Below are positions 1-6,172 of a stretch of 9,583 nucleotides of DNA, one piece after another. A model generated the notes under the pieces. That model saw only the letters and a list, made by a program, of their open reading frames with translations. It did not search any database and was not told where the DNA came from. The stretch's first letter is position 1; each line of letters begins with the position of its first letter. The stretch is from Ardenticatenales bacterium (GTDB lineage Bacteria > Chloroflexota > Anaerolineae > Ardenticatenales > Ardenticatenaceae), in NCBI GenBank assembly GCA_013812995.1, contig JACCSL010000062.1, forward strand, positions 1 through 9,583, given 5' to 3'. A program made the translations under genes and the position numbers.

Positions 1-361
1 AGGCATAGATACGATTGGTGCTGGCATCCTCGGGGCTTGTGTGGAAGTAATTCGGCTCGGCGTACTCCAGGCGCGCATCCTGCGTCATCTGCTGCACGGC
101 CTGCTCTACCGTCGTGCCCGCTGGTAGCTTGAGCAGGAAGGTGTTCCCCAGCAGCGAGGTAACGGTGCTAGTGCCATAGGTGAGGTTCACCGGGAAGATC
201 GACGTTCCCCCCTTCAACCTCACAACGACTTGGCCCGGCTCGTAATCCACAATGCCTGTGCCATGCACGGGTCGCCCCCAAGCCAGCCCCAGCAGCAACA
301 TGAAAAGAAGCGCCCCGAGAAGATGGAAGCGCCCAAAGATTCGATTGACCCCTTTGATCAT
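1..361 (-). CDS. Secreted subtilisin-like (S8) serine protease, N-terminal part only
   Basis: This gene runs off the left edge; about 120 N-terminal residues are visible. A basic start (MIKGVNRIFGRFH) leads into a hydrophobic stretch (residues about 14-28, LLGALLFMLLLGLAWG), which reads as a signal peptide. After it, the stretch DYEPGQVVVRLKGG and, some 60 residues on, LEYAEPNYFHT match the propeptide of fervidolysin-like subtilases, in which a short ferredoxin-like inhibitor domain precedes the S8 catalytic domain. The catalytic Asp, His and Ser are outside the window, so the protease call rests on the prodomain. An in-frame ATG at 385 would add eight residues (MPGRGKRK). I chose 361 because GAGGAAAAAG lies just upstream, but the charged extension is also compatible with a signal peptide and GAGGGG precedes 385. 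The gene lies 95 bases downstream of the TPR-CHAT gene, behind its own promoter. Confidence 0.75.
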   Translation of the reverse strand, partial: MIKGVNRIFGRFHLLGALLFMLLLGLAWGRPVHGTGIVDYEPGQVVVRLKGGTSIFPVNLTYGTSTVTSLLGNTFLLKLPAGTTVEQAVQQMTQDARLEYAEPNYFHTSPEDASTNRIYA

Positions 362-408
362 TTTTCTTTTTCCTCGCCCGGGCATGTATTGTTCGTCACC
401 CCTCACAC

Positions 409-435
409 ATTATATATGCCACGAGTTTGTATCAA
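409..435 (-). promoter_or_regulatory. Predicted sigma-70-type promoter of the subtilase gene
   Basis: On the minus strand a perfect -10 hexamer TATAAT (409-414) lies 15 bases downstream of TTGATA (430-435), one mismatch from consensus -35. The spacer is slightly short. Transcription would start near 402, giving a leader of about 17 or 41 bases depending on which start codon is used. The -35 overlaps the shared GTGTATTTT box (434-442), so a regulator bound there could affect this promoter. Confidence 0.5.
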
Positions 436-444
436 AATACACAT

Positions 445-477
445 CCTTTGGGCCTATCAGTACCTTTGTCCTATCAG
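445..477 (-). repeat. Two direct copies of a CTGATAGG-type box at the end of the CHAT gene
   Basis: On the plus strand, cctttgggcctatcag (445-460) and cctttgtcctatcag (463-477) are near-identical direct copies spaced 18 bases apart. They cover the last codons, the stop codon and the first bases of the following spacer. A further copy in inverse orientation lies at 4065-4079. The left copy is followed on the coding strand, two bases on, by GTGTATTTT (434-442). Confidence 0.6.
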
Positions 478-3342
478 AACGAAGGGAGCCCAATAGTACG
501 GGTGAGGATGATGGTGCCGCAGGGCCTGCTGAGCCTCCCGCAGCGCGGCGGCCGGGCTAAGACCCGCTTGCAGGCGCTCATACCAGGCCGCCATGAGCGT
601 GACGGTGCTCTCGTCCTGGACGAGCCAGAGGCTAACCACGAGGGTTGCCGCGCCCGCGCCCAGAAAGGCGCGCGGCAGCCCCAGCGCCTCGTCGCCCAGA
701 ATAACCTGGCTTCGCCCCGACTCGCAGGCGCTGAGCGTCACGAGCGCATCCGTCAGGTCGAGTTGTATCACATCGGCGGCGGTAAGCCACCCATCATGCA
801 GCTTGAGGGAGGAAAACATCGGGTTGTCCGCGCGGAAAAGACCGTGACACGCCAGGTGCAGAATATCGCAGCCGGGGACGAGGGCGGAGATGGCCGAGAG
901 CGTAGCCTGCTCCTCCACGAGGCAGACGGTCTCCCTGCCCCCCTCTGTTAGCTGTTGGGCAACGGTTTCTGCCTCGGCGCGCACGGCAGGAATCAGCGCA
1001 TCTGGAACGCCCACCACTACCGCCCGCCCCCCGCGCCGACGCACGCGGCGCTGGCAGAGCGCCAGCACAGTCACGCTGGGCGCATAGGAGATTTCCCAGC
1101 GGTCGAGCAGGGCCTGCTGCCCATCGTGGAGCGCGTGGAAGGGTACCTGATGTAGTACGCCATGTGGCACAATGGCGACCTGTTGCGTGGCTCCCGCCTC
1201 GGATGCTAAATCAAGAAGAGGCTCTAGCGGGGCAATCAGTTCGTTGTACAGTCCCGCGAGCACGCGCTGCGTGGATTGCTGTAGCATCATCATGTGTCGC
1301 TGGGCAAACGCGCCGCCGACCCGGAAGCGATCCCACTGGACATTCAGCCGCTGCAAGAGGCTCTGTATCGTGGCGGCCTGGGTGAGATAACGGCAAACCT
1401 GAATGCGCCCCTGCTGCCGCACGAACGCCAGCACCTCATCGCCGACGATATGGTAGGCCACGAGGACAAGCTCGGTAGGAAGCTGCGCCTGAAGGGCGTC
1501 AAGGTCCAGAGGGGCGGCAAAGAGTTCCGTAGCCGAGCCGCTGCTGGCAAGCGTGAGCCGCAGCCGGCTAATCTCCTGCTCCAGCGCGACCGCTCTCTCC
1601 TGGAGGACTGGCAGCGGCACCTCGCGGGTTCCCCCGCCGCTCTCTGCCATGAATTCATTGTAGGTGGCATTGAGATCGGCCTGTAACGTCTGAAGGCGCG
1701 TGCTCAGTTCGGAGTCGGACGGGGCGGTGCTCTGCCGGTCGATGACATCAGTCAGTAGGTCAACGAGGGTCCGGGATTTGGCCTGCTCTGCAATCGTAAA
1801 CGCGCGTCGCACACTTGCCTCATCCTCGCGCGCCAGGTGAAGGCGCATCAGATCCTCATAGGCGGCGGTCTTATCCTGGAGGAAAGAGGTGCGCAGGACT
1901 TCCTGAGCCAGAGTACCGCGCAGCACCTCAATCTGCTCGATGGCGCGCTCTAGCAAGTGCTCTGCCTCCTCGTCCCGCCCCTGAAGCAAGCGCAGGGTGC
2001 CCAGGCGACGGTTCAGGCGATATCCCATCTGGGGCAGGTGCAGAGTGTCAGTCAACGCTTGCGCGGCCAGAAGATAGGGCTCGGCCGCCTCCGTATCGGG
2101 GAGCAGCAGGTCCGCCACGCGCAGATAGGCGTAAAGTTGCTGAACGGGTAAATCGCTGCCTGTCACCATCTCCAGCGCCTGCTGGGCCGTCTGGAGGGCT
2201 GCTGTTTGCGCGCCGCGCGCCGCCTGGACGGCGGCCTGCTCCAGTCGCACGCTAGAGAGCATCGGCACGTTCTCCGCCGCGCCAAAGAGCGCCCCCGCCT
2301 CGTCGAGTGCGGACGCTGCCTCGTCCAATTTTCCCTGCGCGACGAGGACAGAGCCAAGCCCCCACAGCGCGCGGGCACGATGGTCGGCCATGCCTGCCTG
2401 GCTCAGCAGTGCATCGACCTCACGATAGGCTGCCAGGGCTTCCGGGAAGAGATTGAGGAGCAGATAGGCGTCGGCGGTCTGGCGCAAAAGAATGTGGCTA
2501 TGGGCGTCGGCTTCCAGCGATTGGGAGAGACGGCGCGCCTGCTCGAACGCCTCCAGACTGCGCGTGTAGTTGCCCAGAGCCAACTGCGCCTCGCCGATGT
2601 TGCTCATGGTCTGGGCCTGGAGGAGCGTCAGCCCCGCCTCGGCCCAGATGGTCGCGGCACGCTCGAAGGCCCCCAGCGCCTCCCGCGCGCGCCCCAGGTG
2701 CAGGAGCACGATGCCCCGGTTGTTGCTGATATCCCCAATCCGCTCCGTCATCTCTAACGTGGTCAGATGCGCCTCGGCGGCCGCGTACGCCTCCAGGGCC
2801 TCCTCGTAGCGACCTGTTGTCTCGTAGCAGACGCCCCGATTCTGCTGTACAAGCGCGGCCACCAGGATAAGTGGCTCGCTCGCTTCCATAGAAGCCAGGG
2901 CCGCGAGCACCGCCGCGCCCGCCTCCAGCGCCTCCTGGTGGCGACCCAACTCGTTCAGCACATGCATGAGCCCGACATTGGTGCGTAGCGCCTCGACGTG
3001 CTCCCCAATGGCCGTATACCCCTCGCGGGCCGTATAGATGAGCTGGCGCGCGGCCTCGAACTCACCATTGATAGCGTGGGTCTGGGCGCGAAGGTAGGTG
3101 GCGCGGGGCAGGATGGCCGGAGCGTGCGCCAGCTCGGCCATCTCGGCGCAGAGGGTGGTGAGTTGGCGCGCCTTGCCGGGATGGTTACGCGCCAGGGACA
3201 TGGCAAAGGCGAGAAGCTGGGAGAGCCCCTCCTCGTCGAGAAGTCTCGCCTCGCGGAGAAAAGCAGCCTGCTCCTCCCGGCCAGGCTGTTGCAGGAGCGT
3301 CTCCACCCAATCGGGTGTGATGGGGGCCGGGGGAGCAGTCAT
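457..3342 (-). CDS. TPR-repeat CHAT-domain protein (putative caspase-like protease)
   Basis: The 961-residue protein has about ten tetratricopeptide-type helical repeats over residues about 75-480 (for example GRYEEALEAYAAAEAH, GNYTRSLEAFEQARRL, GKLDEAASALDEAGAL). A helical linker follows, then a C-terminal CHAT domain from about 650 to the end. The predicted catalytic pair is present: His near 833 in ILHLACHG and Cys near 873 in VTLSACESG, followed by the usual GDEALGLPRAFLGAGA and the C-terminal YYWAPFVLIG. CHAT domains belong to the caspase-like (clan CD) cysteine peptidase fold; the TPR part normally senses a partner. No signal peptide or membrane segment is seen, so it should be cytoplasmic. 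It begins 23 bases after the anti-sigma-like gene and is probably co-transcribed with it. The AAGGA before the ATG is about 15 bases away, so the ribosome site is weak and the start is less certain. The substrate is unknown; the anti-sigma-like neighbour is a candidate. Confidence 0.92.
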   Translation of the reverse strand: MTAPPAPITPDWVETLLQQPGREEQAAFLREARLLDEEGLSQLLAFAMSLARNHPGKARQLTTLCAEMAELAHAPAILPRATYLRAQTHAINGEFEAARQLIYTAREGYTAIGEHVEALRTNVGLMHVLNELGRHQEALEAGAAVLAALASMEASEPLILVAALVQQNRGVCYETTGRYEEALEAYAAAEAHLTTLEMTERIGDISNNRGIVLLHLGRAREALGAFERAATIWAEAGLTLLQAQTMSNIGEAQLALGNYTRSLEAFEQARRLSQSLEADAHSHILLRQTADAYLLLNLFPEALAAYREVDALLSQAGMADHRARALWGLGSVLVAQGKLDEAASALDEAGALFGAAENVPMLSSVRLEQAAVQAARGAQTAALQTAQQALEMVTGSDLPVQQLYAYLRVADLLLPDTEAAEPYLLAAQALTDTLHLPQMGYRLNRRLGTLRLLQGRDEEAEHLLERAIEQIEVLRGTLAQEVLRTSFLQDKTAAYEDLMRLHLAREDEASVRRAFTIAEQAKSRTLVDLLTDVIDRQSTAPSDSELSTRLQTLQADLNATYNEFMAESGGGTREVPLPVLQERAVALEQEISRLRLTLASSGSATELFAAPLDLDALQAQLPTELVLVAYHIVGDEVLAFVRQQGRIQVCRYLTQAATIQSLLQRLNVQWDRFRVGGAFAQRHMMMLQQSTQRVLAGLYNELIAPLEPLLDLASEAGATQQVAIVPHGVLHQVPFHALHDGQQALLDRWEISYAPSVTVLALCQRRVRRRGGRAVVVGVPDALIPAVRAEAETVAQQLTEGGRETVCLVEEQATLSAISALVPGCDILHLACHGLFRADNPMFSSLKLHDGWLTAADVIQLDLTDALVTLSACESGRSQVILGDEALGLPRAFLGAGAATLVVSLWLVQDESTVTLMAAWYERLQAGLSPAAALREAQQALRHHHPHPYYWAPFVLIGQRY

Positions 3343-3365
3343 GTGACTAGCTATTTGGTCCTTAA

Positions 3366-3989
3366 TTAGGGGTGGAGCGGAATCGCAGGCAGCACAACCT
3401 CGAACTGCTCGCCACTCACGATGAGGTCATAGTCTCCTACAGGTAGGGGGCGAAAAGCAAACTCCCCCAGCTCATCGGCGCTGGCAATCGCGACCTCGTG
3501 ATCCGCCCGCACGAGCTGGATGGTAATCATCTCCTGCTCCTCGGTGGCGAATACCTGCCCGGTGAGGGTCACCTGCTGTCCCTGCGCATCCGGCTGGAGG
3601 TTCAGAGCGATTTCTGCCGCCTCGGTGCTGTAGAGCAGCTGGCGCTCCAAGCCCTGCGTGGCCGCTGAGCGAACCCCAACCGATGCCATCTGTGCGCGGC
3701 TATCAAAGGTCAGCAGTGCCACCAACCGCGTGAGAAGGTTCGGCTGCTGCCGCTCCTTGGCAAACGCGGCAAAGCGACGGTTGAGCCCCTCGCGCACGCT
3801 CGCGGGCGGCGTTGCCAACGTCACAGTCTGCCGGGTGGTTTGAAAACGCCCCAGCCACGAGACGGTGGCCTGGATGCTCTCGTCCGCCTGGTCGAGCTGC
3901 TCACTGACTGCCTGCGCCTCCTCAGCAGAGAGATGGCCTTCCATCCAATCGAGAAGGAGGGCGAAGCTGGGGGTCTCTGATTTCCTCAT
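3366..3989 (-). CDS. Anti-sigma-factor-like soluble protein with beta-rich C-terminal domain
   Basis: The protein has 207 residues. Residues about 10-50 (LLLDWMEGHLSAEEAQAVSE and on) have the pattern of the N-terminal helical domain of ECF anti-sigma factors (LxxYLDGELSxxExxxVexHL), but the zinc ligands H-x3-C-x2-C are absent; the matching stretch reads SEQLDQADESIQ. A basic, possibly flexible linker covers about 60-120. Residues about 125-205 look like a beta-sandwich of the carboxypeptidase-regulatory-like type, ending in GEFAFRPLPVGDYDLIVSG. No membrane helix is seen, unlike many anti-sigma factors. The gene lies between an ECF sigma gene and a TPR-CHAT gene. AGAGGT six bases before the ATG supports the start. 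By position and N-terminal pattern I infer that it binds and restrains the sigma factor and may be the CHAT substrate; neither is shown by sequence alone. Confidence 0.7.
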   Translation of the reverse strand: MRKSETPSFALLLDWMEGHLSAEEAQAVSEQLDQADESIQATVSWLGRFQTTRQTVTLATPPASVREGLNRRFAAFAKERQQPNLLTRLVALLTFDSRAQMASVGVRSAATQGLERQLLYSTEAAEIALNLQPDAQGQQVTLTGQVFATEEQEMITIQLVRADHEVAIASADELGEFAFRPLPVGDYDLIVSGEQFEVVLPAIPLHP

Positions 3990-4050
3990 GGTGTACCTCT
4001 ACCTATTGTCTAGCGCCTGTTCTACCCTACAAATGCAGGGACCCCGCACA

Positions 4051-4079
4051 AAAATACACCAGTTCTGATAGGACCAAGG
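4051..4079 (-). promoter_or_regulatory. Candidate operator upstream of the anti-sigma-like/CHAT genes
   Basis: The spacer between the sigma gene and the anti-sigma-like gene holds, on the plus strand, ctgataggaccaagg (4065-4079), an inverted copy of the boxes at 445-477. On the coding strand it is followed five bases later by GTGTATTTT (4051-4059). The same two elements in the same order precede the subtilase gene. The whole 19 bases 4062-4080 match 462-480 in inverse orientation with one mismatch. I infer a regulator-binding site or an unusual promoter; no clear sigma-70 hexamers are seen here. Confidence 0.45.
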
Positions 4080-4631
4080 TCAGGCAGGCTCCAGCAGCTC
4101 CCTCATGCGCTGGAGACAGCGCGCCCGCGTCGGCCCGATGCTGCCCACGGCCATCTTCAACCTGCTGGCGACATCGGTATACGAGGGCTGCTCGGCATCG
4201 AAGTATAGCGCCAGCAGTAGCGTGCGACAGCGCTCATCCAGCAGGGTCAGCCCGTGATGCAGCCACTCGACCATCTCCGAGCGCTCCAGCGCCTTCCCCG
4301 CGTCGGGGTCGCCGAGCAACTCCATCTGCTCCGTGAGATCGCCATTCGGGCTGACATGCTCGCGGCGTCGGCGCTCCAGCAGCCGCCAGCTGTGCCGCCG
4401 CGCCACCGTCGCGAGCCAGGCTGCCAGGTGGCTGTCATCCCGTAACGAGTCCACGCTCTGCATGAAGATGGTGAAGGTGAGCTGGGCAATGTCTGCCGCA
4501 TCCTCGGAGGAAAGCCCATAGTTGAGCGGGATAGAGTAGACGAGCCGCTCGTACTGGTCGAGAAGCTGCCCCCACGTCGCCTGTTTCCCCTGCCGACATC
4601 CTTGAATCAGGGCAAAATCGCTCTCAGCCAT
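4080..4631 (-). CDS. ECF-type RNA polymerase sigma factor
   Basis: This 183-residue protein has the two-domain layout of extracytoplasmic-function sigma factors. Region 2 spans about residues 20-90 (DQYERLVYSIPLNYGLSSED, then DIAQLTFTIFMQS and HLAAWLATVARRHSWRLLER), which binds core polymerase and the -10 element. Region 4 spans about 125-180 (LDERCRTLLLALYFD, then YTDVASRLKMAVGSIGPTR), the helix-turn-helix for the -35 element. There is no sign of a regulatory C-terminal extension. It follows the Mut7-C gene by only 11 bases, so it may be read from the thioredoxin operon promoter. The nearest purine-rich stretch to its ATG is a weak GGGA about seven bases upstream, with AGGAGA further back inside the end of the Mut7-C gene. 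It precedes the anti-sigma-like gene by 90 bases. Its target promoters are unknown; the two spacers with shared boxes are natural candidates. Confidence 0.9.
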   Translation of the reverse strand: MAESDFALIQGCRQGKQATWGQLLDQYERLVYSIPLNYGLSSEDAADIAQLTFTIFMQSVDSLRDDSHLAAWLATVARRHSWRLLERRRREHVSPNGDLTEQMELLGDPDAGKALERSEMVEWLHHGLTLLDERCRTLLLALYFDAEQPSYTDVASRLKMAVGSIGPTRARCLQRMRELLEPA

Positions 4632-4642
4632 GCCGTCCCGTG

Positions 4643-5395
4643 CTATCTCTCCTGGGCATCCTGAATCACCCCGTCGATGAATTGCTGGATTCGCTGAAAA
4701 TGGGAGCCCCTCCAGTACACCTGATCGCAGCTCTGGCAGAGGCGAAAGTCGTCGTAGTGCTGCTTCGTTTCTGCGGGCAGTCTATCGTATATCTCTTCTT
4801 TTCGCACTTCCAGCAGGAGTCCATTGCAGCGCGTGCAGCGCTTGAATGGTTCGACCACCGCCGGGAGATTGTAGCGGCGCAAGATCTCGACGACCTGGCG
4901 CTCCGGGTTGGTCTCGCGCACAAAATAGCCGTAGGTCACAATGCCCCGCTTGAGCACCCCCAGGTCGCGTGAGAGTAGGATGCGCTGCTCGCGACTGGAG
5001 ACGAGCGCCAACTCCTCGTCGTCGTAGTCGTTGCGGTACAATGTGTCGAAACCGAGCATCCGCAGGTGCGCCGCCAGCCGCCCCAGGTGCGCATCAAGGA
5101 TGAAGCGATACTCGTCCAGCGGTGGGGGTTCGACCTCGCTACTCATCCCCAGGCGGCGGGCCTGCGCCAGTGGATAGATAGCAATCTGCTCCCCGGACTG
5201 CACAGGGTAGGAAAAATCCACGGACTGCCCATTGACCAGAATCAGAAAAACCTCGGGGTGCGGCACGCCGAGGGACTCGATCATGTCCTTGATAGAAACA
5301 GTGCCATCGAACTCGTGGACGAAGCGTTGGGCGCGGCGGGACGCGGGAAGAAAGTCGTTCAACTCATCGTGGAAGCGGAAGGATGCGTGCGCCAT
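4643..5395 (-). CDS. Ubiquitin-like plus Mut7-C (PIN-like RNase) domain protein with zinc ribbon
   Basis: This 250-residue protein begins with a beta-grasp, ThiS/MoaD-like (Mut7-C ubiquitin) domain over about residues 3-80 (SFRFHDELNDFLPASRR, then VFLILVNGQSVDFSYPV and GEQIAIYPL). The Mut7-C domain follows from about 97: FILDAHLGRLAAHLRMLGFD, acidic residues at 123-127 (DYDDE) and LLSRD at 141-144. These acidic residues fit a PIN-like metal-dependent nuclease centre. A zinc ribbon is formed by C187-x2-C190 and C220-x2-C223. The architecture is a known family; its RNase activity is predicted from fold and the physiological RNA is unknown. It lacks the terminal Gly-Gly of a conjugated modifier. 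Its ATG directly follows the TAA of the thioredoxin gene, so translation is probably coupled. Confidence 0.9.
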   Translation of the reverse strand: MAHASFRFHDELNDFLPASRRAQRFVHEFDGTVSIKDMIESLGVPHPEVFLILVNGQSVDFSYPVQSGEQIAIYPLAQARRLGMSSEVEPPPLDEYRFILDAHLGRLAAHLRMLGFDTLYRNDYDDEELALVSSREQRILLSRDLGVLKRGIVTYGYFVRETNPERQVVEILRRYNLPAVVEPFKRCTRCNGLLLEVRKEEIYDRLPAETKQHYDDFRLCQSCDQVYWRGSHFQRIQQFIDGVIQDAQER

Positions 5396-6103
5396 TTAGC
5401 CCACCTGCGCCATGAGCCGCTGCCGCAAGACGGGGGCAGGCTGCGCCCCAACGATGGTGTCCACCACACGCCCGTTGCGGAAGATCAGCAGCGTCGGAAT
5501 CGAGCGGACGTTGAACTGCTGCGCGGTGCGCGGGTTCTCATCCACGTTGAGCTTGGCAATCAGCGCCTTCTCCCCCACCTCGCCCGCCAGTTGATCAAGC
5601 ACGGGGGCAATCATCCGGCAGGGACCGCACCAGGCGGCCCAGAAATCCACCAGGATGGGGCGCGGGTCCTGCATGGCGCTGGCAAAGCTCTCATCCGTGA
5701 GCTTGACGGGGCCGGCGGCGCTGCTCAGCCCGACGGCTTTGGGCTTCTCCGCCACCCGCGGCGCACGGTTATCCAGTAACGCCTCGGCCCGCTCGTGGAG
5801 TGTGACCTCGTCCGGCACCCCCTCGGCCCGCTGCTGCACCTCGCCCTTACGCAGCCAGAGCGTGGTTGGCAGCGCTGTCACCTCGAAGTGGCGCGCCCAC
5901 TGGCGATTGTCATCAACCGCAATCTGAACCACCCGCAGCCGCCCGGCATACTCCCGCGCCAGTTGTTGCCAGAGCGGCACGATCTGCTGGCACTTGGCAA
6001 AGCGGGGCGTACAGAAGAGCAGCGCCACCGGCAACTCGCTCCGCAATACCCATCGCTCGAAGGTGTCATCGTTGACCGTTATGGGCGTATCTACCACCGA
6101 CAT
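5396..6103 (-). CDS. Tandem thioredoxin-domain protein
   Basis: The 235-residue product has two thioredoxin folds. The first (about 8-112) lacks the usual CxxC; where the active site is expected it reads FCTPRFAKC, with two cysteines (C31, C38) six residues apart, but it keeps the cis-Pro motif (ALPT, P79). The second (about 132-233) is a standard thioredoxin: FWAAWCGPC with C159 and C162, and SIPT with cis-Pro 203. It should reduce disulfides in cytoplasmic proteins; there is no signal peptide. The open frame extends to an ATG at 6127, but AAAGGAG (6110-6116) sits six bases before the ATG at 6103, and the likely promoter would begin transcription near 6130. The first domain may serve binding, as in CnoX/YbbN-type or other multi-domain thioredoxins, though no TPR tail is present. 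It is the first gene of a run with Mut7-C and sigma genes. Confidence 0.93.
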   Translation of the reverse strand: MSVVDTPITVNDDTFERWVLRSELPVALLFCTPRFAKCQQIVPLWQQLAREYAGRLRVVQIAVDDNRQWARHFEVTALPTTLWLRKGEVQQRAEGVPDEVTLHERAEALLDNRAPRVAEKPKAVGLSSAAGPVKLTDESFASAMQDPRPILVDFWAAWCGPCRMIAPVLDQLAGEVGEKALIAKLNVDENPRTAQQFNVRSIPTLLIFRNGRVVDTIVGAQPAPVLRQRLMAQVG

Positions 6104-6109
6104 GATTAT

Positions 6110-6116
6110 CTCCTTT
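6110..6116 (-). promoter_or_regulatory. Ribosome binding site setting the thioredoxin start
   Basis: AAAGGAG on the minus strand lies six bases before the ATG at 6103. It decides against the in-frame ATG at 6127, which has no comparable site. Confidence 0.8.
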
Positions 6117-6136
6117 ACGGGCGGCATAGCTCATGC

Positions 6137-6165
6137 TTTTTAGAGAGTTATCCATACCTTGCCAA
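6137..6165 (-). promoter_or_regulatory. Predicted promoter of the thioredoxin/Mut7-C/sigma run
   Basis: On the minus strand TTGGCA (6160-6165) and TAAAAA (6137-6142) are separated by 17 bases, five and four matches to the sigma-70 consensus. The start of transcription would be near 6130. The -35 overlaps the ribosome site region of the divergent membrane-protein gene. Confidence 0.5.
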
Positions 6166-6172
6166 AGGGGGC

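Noticed and set aside
427..951. Plus-strand open frame opposite the CHAT C-terminus, and other long plus-strand frames at 2206-2757, 5066-5779 and 8294-8971
   Set aside because: Each lies antisense to a well-supported gene, has no ribosome site or domain pattern, and is arginine/alanine/glycine-rich as expected for the complement of a GC-rich gene.
4025..4040. Small hairpin (CCCTGC, ATTT, GTAGGG on the minus strand) upstream of the anti-sigma-like gene
   Set aside because: Six pairs with a G-U and no T run; it could arise by chance and is not a convincing attenuator or terminator.
6104..6127. Upstream ATG at 6127 for the thioredoxin gene
   Set aside because: The AAAGGAG site places the start at 6103, and the predicted promoter would leave almost no leader before 6127.
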